Made by a program: the position numbers and the translations under genes. Of a DNA stretch of 64,000 nt, positions 49,664-58,107 are shown in pieces. The notes beneath the pieces are model-generated. The model did no database searches and was not told the origin of the DNA. It saw only the letters and a program-made list of their open reading frames with translations. The stretch's first letter is position 1; each line of letters starts with the position of its first letter. This DNA is from Pseudonocardia kunmingensis (GTDB lineage Bacteria > Actinomycetota > Actinomycetes > Mycobacteriales > Pseudonocardiaceae), in NCBI RefSeq assembly GCF_006716445.1, contig NZ_VFPA01000002.1, positions 992,001-1,056,000 of the forward strand. The letters run 5' to 3'.

Positions 49664-51654
49664 CCGCGCTGCAGACCCGCCCCGTGCGCAGGGCAGGGGC
49701 GAGCCCGCGCCCGGTGAGCCGGTCCGAGCGGGTCCTGGGCAAGGACTGGCGGATGGCCGCGGCGTTCCTGGGGCCGACGGCCGTGCTGATCGCGCTGCTG
49801 ATCCTCGTGCCGATCGTGCTCTCCGCGGTACTGAGCACCACCGAGCGGCACGGCGCGGAGACGGTCTTCGTCGGGCTGGACAACTTCACCGCGCTGATCG
49901 ACGACCAGCTGTTCCACACGGGCGTGATCAACTCGTTCGTGTTCACGGTCTACGCGGAGATCTTCAAGGTCGTCCTGGGTCTGATCGCCGCCCTGATCCT
50001 GCACCACCTCCGCCGTGGCCGGGCCGTCGTCGCGGGCGTGCTGCTGCTGCCGTGGGTGGTGCCGACCGTGGTCACGGCGTTCACCTGGCGGGCGCTGTTC
50101 GACCCGATCTTCGGCAGCGTCAACACCGTCCTCACCGCGACCGGTATCGGCCCGCTGCTCGCCGCGATCGGGGTGGTTCCCACCTGGCCGGCGGGCTGGC
50201 TGTCGGACCCGACGCTGGCGCTGTCGTCGGTGATCCTGGTGAACGTCTGGAAGGGCATCCCGTTCTTCGCGGTCTGCTTCCTGGCCGGGCTGAAGGCGAT
50301 CGACAACGGGTTGCACGAGGCCGCGATGGTCGACGGGGCGTCGCCGTGGCAGCGGTTCGTGCACGTGACGCTGCCGGGCCTGCGGCACGTCATCATCGTC
50401 ACCACGTTGCTGTCGTCGATCTGGACGTTCAACAACTTCGACCTGATCTGGCTGATGACCCAGGGCGGGCCGGGCGACGCCACCGCCCCCTACGTCATGG
50501 TCGCGTACTCGAAGGCCATCCAGCAGCTGCAGTTCGGCGCCGGTGCCGCGGTCACCCTGGTGATGGTCCCGGTCGTCGGTGTCCTCGTGGCCGTCCTCGT
50601 CCGGCTGATGCGCAGCGCCGACGGGCCGGGCGACTCCCGGCCCAGCCGGCTGAGCCCTGCACAGCGCACGGCGATGCCGTGGGTCGTGGTGGCCGCGTGC
50701 GCCGCGCTGCTGCTGTGGATCTCACCGCACATCTTCTTCCAGGCGGGCGTCGTGCTCGGGGTGTGCGTGGTGCTCGCGGTCGTCGTCGGCCGGGTGGCCT
50801 CGGCGTTCGGGGCGCGGGGCAACCGCAGGGCGTCGCGGCTGGTGAGCGGCACCGGCTCCGGCGTGGCGCTGGCCGGGCTGCTGCTGTTCACCCTCGGCCC
50901 GCTCTACTGGATGGTCGTCACCGCGTTCAAGACCGACATACAGGTCATCCAGCACACCAGCGACCTGTGGCCGACCCCGTGGAGCACCGAGCAGTTCGAG
51001 GCCCTGTTCACCGGGGCGTTCGGCCGCTGGTACCTCAACACGATCCTGGTCTCGGCCGCGTCCACGGTCATCGCGCTGATCTGCGCGGCGCTGGCCGGGT
51101 ACGCGCTGGCCCGGCTGAAGTTCCGGGGGGCGCAGGGCTTCACCGTGACCATCCTGCTGACCTACGTGATGCCCGGCGCGCTGCTGTTCATCCCGCTCTA
51201 CCAGCTCCTGAGCTCCTTCGGGTTGGTCGACAGCCTCTGGTCGCTGGTCGTGGCCTACCCGACGTTCACGCTGCCGTTCGCCACCTGGCTGCTGGTCGGG
51301 TACTTCCGGTCGATCCCGCCGGAGCTCGAGGAGTCCGCCCTCGTCGACGGCTGCTCGCGGTTCCAGGCCTTCTACCGGATCGTGCTGCCGCTGGCGAAGC
51401 CCGGCCTGCTGGCCGTCGCGCTGTTCACGCTCACCAACGCGTGGAACGAGTTCCTGTTCGCCTTCGTGTTCATCACCAAGGACGAGTTGAAGACGCTGCC
51501 CGTCGGCATGCAGTCGATGATCTTCGGGGACGTCGTGCCGCAGGGGCAGCTCGCCGCCGCCTCGCTGCTGATCTCGATCCCCGTCGTCCTCATGTACGCG
51601 TTCGGGCAGCGGTTCCTGACCGAGGGCCTCACCGCCGGTGCGGTGAAGGGCTGA
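49660..51654 (+). CDS. Fused ABC sugar permease (MalF-like plus MalG-like in one chain)
   Basis: A single 664-residue permease. Residues about 25-320 are a MalF/UgpA-like half with EAA loop (DNGLHEAAMVDGASPWQRFVHVTLPGLRH). A linker of about 60-70 residues carries two extra membrane helices (AMPWVVVAACAALLLWIS, FFQAGVVLGVCVVLAVVVG). Residues about 400-664 are a MalG-like half with its own EAA loop (ELEESALVDGCSRFQAFYRIVLPLAKPG) and the ending TEGLTAGAVKG. Two halves are normally separate genes, as at 34478/35380. No internal stop or frameshift is seen, so it is a true fusion. GTG overlaps the upstream stop. ATPase not in the window. Confidence 0.9.
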   Translation: MTALQTRPVRRAGASPRPVSRSERVLGKDWRMAAAFLGPTAVLIALLILVPIVLSAVLSTTERHGAETVFVGLDNFTALIDDQLFHTGVINSFVFTVYAEIFKVVLGLIAALILHHLRRGRAVVAGVLLLPWVVPTVVTAFTWRALFDPIFGSVNTVLTATGIGPLLAAIGVVPTWPAGWLSDPTLALSSVILVNVWKGIPFFAVCFLAGLKAIDNGLHEAAMVDGASPWQRFVHVTLPGLRHVIIVTTLLSSIWTFNNFDLIWLMTQGGPGDATAPYVMVAYSKAIQQLQFGAGAAVTLVMVPVVGVLVAVLVRLMRSADGPGDSRPSRLSPAQRTAMPWVVVAACAALLLWISPHIFFQAGVVLGVCVVLAVVVGRVASAFGARGNRRASRLVSGTGSGVALAGLLLFTLGPLYWMVVTAFKTDIQVIQHTSDLWPTPWSTEQFEALFTGAFGRWYLNTILVSAASTVIALICAALAGYALARLKFRGAQGFTVTILLTYVMPGALLFIPLYQLLSSFGLVDSLWSLVVAYPTFTLPFATWLLVGYFRSIPPELEESALVDGCSRFQAFYRIVLPLAKPGLLAVALFTLTNAWNEFLFAFVFITKDELKTLPVGMQSMIFGDVVPQGQLAAASLLISIPVVLMYAFGQRFLTEGLTAGAVKG

Positions 51655-51686
51655 TCTCCACCTCCAGAAGAAAGGGGAGTGCGCAC

Positions 51687-52511
51687 GTGCGCATCCATCC
51701 CGGCAAGGACGACCTCGAGGAGCTCACGGCGGCGTGGACCGGTGAGCGGTTCGGGTCGGGTCGGCCCCGTGTGCCCGACGACGTGCTGGCGAGCTTGCGG
51801 CTGGCCACCACGGAGGAGGCGTGGGGGCACCTGTTCCAGGCCGGCTACGTGCGCCAGTTCGCGGGTGGCTGGCGTGAGACCCACCCGGGCACGGTGATCG
51901 TGGGGCGGGCGGTGACGGCGCAGTTCCTGCCGCACCGTCCCGACTTCGACGACGTGGTGGTCGCGGCCGGGGCCCGGGAGGGGCACCTGGAGGGTGACCG
52001 GCAGAACTCGTGGGTGATCGAGACGCTGGAGGACGGCGACGTGATGGTCGTCGACATCTTCGGCAAGATCGTCGAGGGCACCGTGGTCGGGGACAACCTG
52101 GGCACCGCGGTGGCCTCCCGCACCGGGGTGGGTGCGGTGATCGACGGTGGTATCCGGGACCTGCAGGGCCTGTCCCAGCTGCCCGGCGGGGTGAACATCT
52201 TCCACCGCGACGTGGACCCGACCCCGATCCGTGGGGTGACGCTGGCCGGGATCAACATCCCGGTCCGGATCGGCGGTGCCACGGTGCTGCCGGGCGACGT
52301 GATCCTCGGTACGCCCACGGGGGTGGCGGTGATCCCGGCGCACCTGGCGGCCGCGGTGGCCGCCTCGAGCGAGGACACCCGGGTGCGGGATGTGTTCGGC
52401 AAGCAGCGGTTGTCCGAGCGGCGTTACACCAGCGCGCAGATCGACGTCCCGACGTGGGCGGATGACATCGAGGCCGACTTCCAGCAGTGGCGCAAGGAGC
52501 AGAACGCGTGA
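51687..52511 (+). CDS. RraA / 4-hydroxy-4-methyl-2-oxoglutarate aldolase-like protein
   Basis: A 274-residue RraA-like (HMG aldolase/demethylmenaquinone-methyltransferase-like) protein. Aldolase/decarboxylase residues are present: GDNLGTAVASRTGVGAVIDGGIRD, with the Arg-Asp pair of the DG-x-x-RD motif, and GDVILGTPTGVAVIP. It is longer than the usual 200-230 residues because of an N-terminal extension of about 40. GTG at 51687 with AAAGGGGAG upstream. Probable role: retro-aldol cleavage or decarboxylation of a 2-keto-sugar acid formed by the dehydratases. It is coupled by overlap to the next dehydratase. Confidence 0.85.
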   Translation: MRIHPGKDDLEELTAAWTGERFGSGRPRVPDDVLASLRLATTEEAWGHLFQAGYVRQFAGGWRETHPGTVIVGRAVTAQFLPHRPDFDDVVVAAGAREGHLEGDRQNSWVIETLEDGDVMVVDIFGKIVEGTVVGDNLGTAVASRTGVGAVIDGGIRDLQGLSQLPGGVNIFHRDVDPTPIRGVTLAGINIPVRIGGATVLPGDVILGTPTGVAVIPAHLAAAVAASSEDTRVRDVFGKQRLSERRYTSAQIDVPTWADDIEADFQQWRKEQNA

Positions 52512-53752
52512 GCACCAGCACGAGCACGATTTCCGAGGAGTACGTCAGCACGGCGTCGCGGCCGAGCGCGCTGCGGATCACCGACGTGCGGGTGGCGAAC
52601 CTGCACGGGGTGCCGTTCCGTTCCTCGATCGTCCGGATCGACACCAACCAGGGCCTCGTCGGCTACGGCGAGGTGCGCGACCAGGCCAGCGCCACCTACG
52701 CGTTGATGCTGAAGAGCCGGTTGGTCGGGGAGAACCCGTGCAACCTGGACAAGGTCTTCCGCAAGATCAAGCAGTTCGGGCACCACGGCCGCCAGGGCGG
52801 CGGCGTGTGCGGCATCGAGATGGCGCTGATGGACCTGGCGGGCAAGGCCTACGGGGTGCCGGCGTACGCGCTCGTCGGAGGGCGGTTCCGGGACACGGTG
52901 CGCTGCTATGCGGACACGCCGTCGTTGGCGGACCCGGAGGCGATGGGGCAGCGGCTGCTGGAGCGCAAGCAGCGCGGCTTCACGATGCTCAAGATGGACG
53001 TGGGCATCGACCTGCTGTGGGACGTGCCGGGCACGTTGATCGCGCCCGCGGGGGCTCGTGAGGACAAGTCCACGATGCACCCGTTCACCGGCATCCAGGT
53101 CACCCCGAAGGGCGTGGACTACCTGGCGAGCTACGTGGAGAAGGTGCGCGCGGTCGTCGGGTACGACGTGGCGATTGCGGCCGATCACTTCGGGCACATC
53201 GCGCTGGACTCGTGCATCCGGATCGGGCGGGCGCTGGAGCCGTTCACGCTGGCGTGGATCGAGGACCTGATCCCGTGGCAGTTCACCGACCAGTGGCGGC
53301 AGCTCACCGAGGCGGTGGCGGTGCCGACGTGCACGGGGGAGGACATCTACCTGGCGGAGAACTTCAAGCCGCTGCTGGATGCGGGTGCGATCCGGGTGGT
53401 GCACCCGGACCCGGCGACATCGGGTGGGATCGCGGAGACCAAGCGGCTGGGTGACTACGCCCAGGAGCGTGGGGTGGCGATGGCGCTGCACCTGGCGGCG
53501 TCGCCGGTCGCGACGATGGCGTGCGTGCACCTCGCTGCCGCGACGGAGAACTTCCTGGCGCTGGAGCACCACGCCGCCGACGTCCCGTTCTGGAGCGAGC
53601 TGGTGACCGACCTGCCCAGGCCGTTGATCCAGAACGGCGAGATCGTGGTGCCGGAGACCCCGGGCCTGGGCTTCGGCGACATCAACGAGGACCTGTTCCG
53701 CGCCCAGCTCGACCCCCGTGACCCGGTGTTCTTCGCCGAGACGACCCACTGA
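52508..53752 (+). CDS. Enolase-superfamily dehydratase 3
   Basis: A 414-residue mandelate-racemase-group enzyme with an N-terminal tail of about 20 residues (STSTSTISEEYVSTASRP). Putative barrel residues: Lys in TMLKMDVG, Asp-His in AADHFGHIA, Glu in WIEDLIP, Glu in TGEDIYLAEN and His in MALHLAASPV. Distinct from the other two in the window, so a third sugar-acid or epimerised form is likely handled. GTGA overlap with the aldolase gene. Last gene of the operon: an insertion sequence begins 4 bp after its stop. Confidence 0.87.
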   Translation: MSTSTSTISEEYVSTASRPSALRITDVRVANLHGVPFRSSIVRIDTNQGLVGYGEVRDQASATYALMLKSRLVGENPCNLDKVFRKIKQFGHHGRQGGGVCGIEMALMDLAGKAYGVPAYALVGGRFRDTVRCYADTPSLADPEAMGQRLLERKQRGFTMLKMDVGIDLLWDVPGTLIAPAGAREDKSTMHPFTGIQVTPKGVDYLASYVEKVRAVVGYDVAIAADHFGHIALDSCIRIGRALEPFTLAWIEDLIPWQFTDQWRQLTEAVAVPTCTGEDIYLAENFKPLLDAGAIRVVHPDPATSGGIAETKRLGDYAQERGVAMALHLAASPVATMACVHLAAATENFLALEHHAADVPFWSELVTDLPRPLIQNGEIVVPETPGLGFGDINEDLFRAQLDPRDPVFFAETTH

Positions 53753-53755
53753 ACC

Positions 53756-54743
53756 TTTCCCAGTAGTGATCAACGTCGCGGGTTGATCAGGTTGTGCGGC
53801 CGTGCTCGTGGTGGAGAAGCACGAGCGCTGCGGCGGTGATGGCCCCGATCCGCCACGGGCACAGGCTGACCCGGCGCAGCGCCTTGAACGTTGTCTTAAG
53901 CAGGGAGTTTCCGCGTTCGGCCAGGGCGCGGGTCGCGGAATGCAAGGTGTTCACAGTCCGCTGCTCGACCGAGAGTTTCTGCCCGCGCACCGCCTTGAAC
54001 GGACAGGTCAGCCGCTGGTTCTCGCCTTCGTAGCCCAGATCGGCCAGGGCAGCGTGACCGGTGTCGGTCCAGGCATCGAGCGTGGGCAGCAGGTCGGGGT
54101 GGGCGCGGGCGCAGGTGGTGTCGTGTTCGCGACCCGGGCGCACCGGGGAGGTCCACACCGGCCACCCGTCCGGCGCGGTCACCACCTGCACGTTCCCGCC
54201 ATGGTGCTGGTGTTTGCCCGACCACCACAGATCCACCCCGGGGGTCGGGCCGAGCGCCTTGGACCGGTCGGTGCGGATCAGCGTGCCGTCCAGGTGCACA
54301 TGGTGGTATCCGGCGGCGTGCGCGGCCAGCAGTGCACCGTGCAGGCTCGGTGCTGCTGCGGCGAGCACGTCGATCGCTTCGTGCAGGTAGCGGTAGGCGG
54401 TCGAGCCGCTGACCTGGTTATCCGCGGCGAGCTGGGCGACCCGGGTGCCGTCGAGGAACCAGCGCAGCACCAGGATCGCCTGCCGGTAGCAGCCCAGCGC
54501 GCGCCGGCCCCGACGGGTGCCACGGCGAGTGCGCTCGCCGGACAGCAGGCCGGACACGAACGCGACGGTGGACTCCCCGATCGGGAGCACAGCGGTGTAG
54601 GTGACAGGATCGGGCACGCGGGACCTCGGTGTTCAAGTCGATCTTTAGGCGGACCGACTCTTCTACCGGGGTCCCGCACCCCTCTTGATCATCTCCGCGT
54701 CGTCGGCGTGTCGCCGCACGCACCCAGCCCCGCTACTGGGAAA
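53756..54743 (-). mobile_element. Complete IS5-family-type insertion sequence (988 bp)
   Basis: Bounded by 11-bp terminal inverted repeats TTTCCCAGTAG (53756-53766) and CTACTGGGAAA (54733-54743), with one intact transposase on the minus strand. No clear target duplication is visible next to the ends. The right part (54618-54732) is non-coding and also contains the start region of the transposase. It separates the sugar-acid operon from its terminator. Confidence 0.85.
53787..54617 (-). CDS. IS5-family-type transposase (DDE)
   Basis: A 276-residue transposase with an N-terminal HTH-type region (VAQLAADNQVSGSTAYRYLHEAID) and a DDE domain. First Asp in HHVHLDGTLIRTD, second in HAALADLGYEGEN, Glu in LAERGNSLLKTTF. 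The frame is intact from ATG to stop and lies within the inverted repeats, so it is probably active. Confidence 0.9.
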   Translation of the reverse strand: MPDPVTYTAVLPIGESTVAFVSGLLSGERTRRGTRRGRRALGCYRQAILVLRWFLDGTRVAQLAADNQVSGSTAYRYLHEAIDVLAAAAPSLHGALLAAHAAGYHHVHLDGTLIRTDRSKALGPTPGVDLWWSGKHQHHGGNVQVVTAPDGWPVWTSPVRPGREHDTTCARAHPDLLPTLDAWTDTGHAALADLGYEGENQRLTCPFKAVRGQKLSVEQRTVNTLHSATRALAERGNSLLKTTFKALRRVSLCPWRIGAITAAALVLLHHEHGRTT

Positions 54744-54810
54744 CGCTCACTGGGACGCCGAGACCAGCCACGACCGGCTCTGGAGCTGACCGCTCCGAGC
54801 AGATGAGCAG

Positions 54811-54837
54811 CGGGACGGCCCCGGCGGGGCCGTCCCG
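54811..54837. terminator. Strong intrinsic terminator hairpin
   Basis: A 12-bp perfect stem (arm CGGGACGGCCCC, 54811-54822, with 54826-54837), three-base loop GGC, then TTT. It stands after the insertion sequence. It was probably the terminator of the sugar-acid operon before the insertion, and it protects the MFS gene from read-through. Confidence 0.8.
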
Positions 54838-54888
54838 TTTCCATGGCGTGCCGCATCCGCGGCCGAGTGCTGGGGAGGGCGTCACACC

Positions 54889-56187
54889 GTGTCGCGATCG
54901 GGGAAGAGGGCGCCGGCCTGGACCGACGCCCGGGTCACCACGGCCGGGTCGTTGGCCATGTGCCTGTCCGCGCCGGGGCAGACCGCCGCGGTGTCGGTGT
55001 TCGTCGATCCGATGGCGGCCGAGCTGGGCGTGGGCCGGACGGCGGTGTCGACGGCCTACCTGATCGGGACGCTGGCGGGCGCTGTGGCGTTGCCGCTGAT
55101 CGGGCGGGCGATGGACCGCCGCGGCGCCCGCCCGGTGCTGCTGGTCATCGGCGCGGTCTTCGGCGCCGTCCTCGTCGGCCTGTCGGCGGTGAGCGGCCTG
55201 GTCGGGCTCACCGCGGGCTTCGTGGGCATCCGGTTCGCCGGGCAGGGGGCGCTCACGCTGGTGGCCACCACGCTCGTGGCCTACCACGTGCAGCGGCGGC
55301 TGGGCACCGCGATCGGCGTCGTCACGGCGATCGGTTCCGCGGGCATCTCGCTCGCGCCGATCGGGCTCGAGGCACTGATCGCGGAGCACGGCTTCCGCAC
55401 GGCCTGGCTCGTGCAGGGAGTCGCGGTGTGGGTGCTGATCGTCCCGATCGCGCTCCTCGGGGTGCCCCGGCGCTCGCGCGCTCCCGTCCCGGCGGCGCCG
55501 CGGGCGACGCGGAAGCCGAAGGCGGTGAGATCGGCGGGAGTCGCCCGGCAGGTGCTGCGGGTGCCGATGTTCTGGGTGCTCTCCGGCGGTGTCGGCGTGC
55601 TCGCACTCGTCGGCACTGCGTTGACCTTCCACCAGGTGGACGTGCTCGGCGAGCGCGGGCTCACCTCGGTCGAGGCGGCCGCGACGTTCCTGCCGCAGAC
55701 GGTGTCCGGCCTGGCCAGCACCCTGCTGATCGGCGTCGTCCTGGACCGCGTCTCACCCCGGCCGGTGATGGTGGGGGCGATGCTGATGCTCGTGGCGGCC
55801 CTCGTCCTGGGCGGCTTCCTGCCGCCGGGGTGGTGGGGCGGGGCGCTCTACGGCATCGCGCTCGGCGTCGCCAACAACAGCTTCCGCACCGTCGAGGCCG
55901 CCGCCCTCCCGCGCTACTTCGGCACCGAGACGATCGGTGAGATCCGCGGGATCGTGCACATGGTGACGGTCGCGGCGTCCGCGGTCGGGCCGGTGCTGCT
56001 GGCGCTCGGGCACGCGGCGGTGGGCACCTACCGCCCCTTGCTGCTGGTGCTGATCGTGCTCCCGGTCGGGCTCCTGGTGGGCATCCTGCTCGTTCGCGAA
56101 CCCGGGCCGCGACGCACCGAGCCCCTCCCCACACCCGGTTCGACGGCGCCAGAGACACCGCCTCGACGAGGAGAGGAGCGTAGATGA
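54889..56187 (+). CDS. Major facilitator superfamily transporter
   Basis: A 432-residue MFS permease with about 12 hydrophobic segments and the A-motif-like loop GRAMDRRGARPVLL between helices 2 and 3. Resembles monocarboxylate/oxalate-formate-antiporter-like MFS proteins (FVDPMAAELGVGRTAVSTAYL; ALGVANNSFRTVEAAALPRYFG). GTG at 54889 with GGGAGGG upstream. Stands alone after the terminator; cargo unknown, a small organic acid is plausible. Confidence 0.85.
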   Translation: MSRSGKRAPAWTDARVTTAGSLAMCLSAPGQTAAVSVFVDPMAAELGVGRTAVSTAYLIGTLAGAVALPLIGRAMDRRGARPVLLVIGAVFGAVLVGLSAVSGLVGLTAGFVGIRFAGQGALTLVATTLVAYHVQRRLGTAIGVVTAIGSAGISLAPIGLEALIAEHGFRTAWLVQGVAVWVLIVPIALLGVPRRSRAPVPAAPRATRKPKAVRSAGVARQVLRVPMFWVLSGGVGVLALVGTALTFHQVDVLGERGLTSVEAAATFLPQTVSGLASTLLIGVVLDRVSPRPVMVGAMLMLVAALVLGGFLPPGWWGGALYGIALGVANNSFRTVEAAALPRYFGTETIGEIRGIVHMVTVAASAVGPVLLALGHAAVGTYRPLLLVLIVLPVGLLVGILLVREPGPRRTEPLPTPGSTAPETPPRRGEERR

Positions 56188-56274
56188 CGAAGACACCGGT
56201 GGCAGACCGTTGACCGGTGCCCCGGTCCGGGTCCACGAGAGTTCGGATCGGCTCGACGTACCCCATGCGGCCAC

Positions 56275-56583
56275 TCACCTTCCCGCAGCCCGGGGTGGGC
56301 CCGCTCCGCGCCGCCAACAGGTCCGGCTTGTGTCGGTGACCGCGAGCAGGGCGAGGCCGGGTAGCCCGGCCAGCAGGCACATCACGAAGGCGGCGAGGGT
56401 GAGCTGGCCGAGCGCCAGCATCGGTGTCACCACGGCCGAGCCGAGCGGCAGTGTCGCCTGCATCAGGGTGCGGAGCAGGGCGAACGCGCGGCCGTGCAGC
56501 TCCGGCGGGATCCGCCGCATGCGCATCGACTGCGCCCACACCGTCATCGCGGCACCGAGCAGGCCGACCGCGAAGAACCCCAC
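56275..56583 (-). pseudogene. Remnant of an MFS transporter (C-terminal end only)
   Basis: 102 codons that read like the last two membrane helices of an MFS efflux protein (GFFAVGLLGAAMTVWAQSMRMRRIPPELHGRAFALL). Upstream in another frame about 10 codons (LTLLAVPSSA) may continue it, then the match is lost. No start or N-terminal two-thirds remains, so this is a decayed gene. Confidence 0.6.
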
Positions 56584-57000
56584 TCCGATCGCTCGCGCTG
56601 CTCGGCACCGCGAGCAGCGTGAGGGAGCTGTTGTGTGGGTCGTGGCCGCATGATCGGTGCGAGTTGCACCTCAGGGTTTCTGCCGCCGCGCTGATGTACT
56701 TCTCGCGCCCGGGCCGCACCGGCGTGATCGCCACGAGTGGTGTCTCGGCGTCAGATATGACGCTCTGGCGCCATTCCTGGTGATCATAGGATCGGCGGCG
56801 TTCCGCGGAACGCGCCGCACGCCCCCTGCCCGGAGATGCGTAAGGAGCTCGGGTGGGACGGGACACCGCATCGTTCGTCGTCTTCCGGTAGAGCCGGCGC
56901 CCGGCGGAAACGGGCCTCCCGGCGCAGAGCCGCGCGAGACCGTGCGCTGTGCGCCGGCGCGCAGTCGGCTGGCTGTGAGGCGGGCCGACCACACCCGCCG
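56584..57000. other. Gene-free stretch
   Basis: 417 bp between the MFS remnant and the XRE-cupin gene. Only composition-driven open frames are present, with no recognisable protein, clear hairpin or repeat. Confidence 0.5.
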
Positions 57001-57615
57001 TCAGATGTCCTGCACGGCGCGGGAACCGCGATCTCCGGTGGAGATCACCGGGTAAGTCATCAGCAGGACCGCCCGGGCGGCCTCGCCGTCGAGTGCCTCG
57101 TACACGTGCGGGACGTCGGCGGCGAAGCGCAGCACGTCGCCACTGTCCAGGTCTTCCGGTGCATCGAGGGGGCCCGCCCGCAGTCGTCCGCTGATGAGGA
57201 ACAGGTGTTCGACGACGCCTCGGGGGTGAGCGCCCGACTCGCGCCGACTGCCCGCCGGGAACCGCACTTCCAGTCCTTCGAGCAACGGGACGCCCGTGAT
57301 CTGGGTGAGCAGTCGAGCCTCGACGGGGCCGGCGAGAACGGGAACGTCATCGGCCGTGGTGTGCACGGTGCGTGCCGGGGGCTCTGCGACCAGCGTTCCC
57401 CATGAAACCTGCAGGGCATCCGCCAGGGCGTAGAGCGTCTCGAGGGTCGGGTTCGCCTGGCCGGCCTCGATCCGCGACAGGGTCGCCTTCCCCATGCCGC
57501 TCGCGTCCGCGAGAGCCGCCACCGTCAGGCCTCTCGCCGTGCGGATCGTGCGGAGGTTGGCGGCGACCGCCCGCCTCGCTCTGTCCACGGGGCCACGATA
57601 GCGGTTGCCCGACAC
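57001..57615 (-). CDS. XRE-family regulator with C-terminal cupin domain
   Basis: A 204-residue regulator: HTH_3 at about residues 15-70 (LRTIRTARGLTVAALADAS, GMGKATLSRIEAGQANPTLETL), then a cupin_2 sensor (HPRGVVEHLFLISGRL, DSGDVLRFAADVPHVYEAL). Such MerR-independent XRE-cupin proteins usually sense small metabolites and control neighbouring catabolic genes. Divergent from a RidA gene, with two CTC-RT-ACGAG-type dyads in the 53-bp gap, so it likely controls that gene and itself. Confidence 0.9.
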   Translation of the reverse strand: MSGNRYRGPVDRARRAVAANLRTIRTARGLTVAALADASGMGKATLSRIEAGQANPTLETLYALADALQVSWGTLVAEPPARTVHTTADDVPVLAGPVEARLLTQITGVPLLEGLEVRFPAGSRRESGAHPRGVVEHLFLISGRLRAGPLDAPEDLDSGDVLRFAADVPHVYEALDGEAARAVLLMTYPVISTGDRGSRAVQDI

Positions 57616-57616
57616 T

Positions 57617-57648
57617 CTCGTGCATGAGACGTTGTACTCGTAAACGAG
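57617..57648. promoter_or_regulatory. Two CTCGT/ACGAG dyads, probable XRE-cupin operators
   Basis: CTCGT-AA-ACGAG (57637-57648, perfect) and CTCGT-GC-ATGAG (57617-57628, one mismatch), 20 bp apart centre to centre, two helical turns. They lie within the divergent gap, so dimers would bind the same DNA face. Confidence 0.65.
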
Positions 57649-57668
57649 ACTGCGATGCAGGAGGAGCC

Positions 57669-58076
57669 ATGCCGCGCGGAACCAAGACGGTCATTTTCAC
57701 CGAGGAGGCCGGAACGCCGGTCGGCCCCTTCCCGCAGGCCGTCAGGGCCGGTGACTTCATCTTCGTCTCGGGCACGGTGCCGGTCGATCCCGAGACCGGA
57801 CAGGTCGTTCCGAAGGACCTGGAGACCCAGACCCGGCGGGTCTTCGACAACATCCGCATCGTTCTCGGCGCTGCGGACGCGGACCTCGACGACCTCGTCA
57901 TGGTGACCGTCCACCTGCAGGACGTCGAGGACTGGGCTGCCTTCAACGAGGTGTACCGCACGTACTTCGATGACTACCTGCCTGCCCGGATGACCTTCGA
58001 GGGCCGACCGCCCCTGGACTTCCTGGTCGACGTCGACGCGATCGCCTACAAGCCGGTCGAGCCGCTGCCGCGGTGA
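57669..58076 (+). CDS. RidA/YjgF family enamine/imine deaminase
   Basis: A 135-residue RidA-family protein (FPQAVRAGDFIFVSGTVPVDPETGQVV) that keeps the Arg of LPARMTFEG and the C-terminal VDVDAIAYKP. AGGAGGAG lies directly before the ATG at 57669. Divergent from, and probably controlled by, the XRE-cupin regulator. Third Rid-family gene in the window. The pathway it protects is not evident because no enzyme gene follows it in the same direction. Confidence 0.9.
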   Translation: MPRGTKTVIFTEEAGTPVGPFPQAVRAGDFIFVSGTVPVDPETGQVVPKDLETQTRRVFDNIRIVLGAADADLDDLVMVTVHLQDVEDWAAFNEVYRTYFDDYLPARMTFEGRPPLDFLVDVDAIAYKPVEPLPR

Positions 58077-58107
58077 GTGCCGGTGAGGCGAACGCGCTGA
58101 ACAGAGC

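Noticed and set aside
53752-53760. Target-site duplication of the insertion sequence
   Set aside because: Bases outside the two 11-bp ends (GAACC on the left, CGCTC on the right) do not match, so none can be claimed.
56657-57055. Possible gene between the MFS remnant and the XRE-cupin gene
   Set aside because: No start with ribosome site, no recognisable fold, and both strands are equally open.
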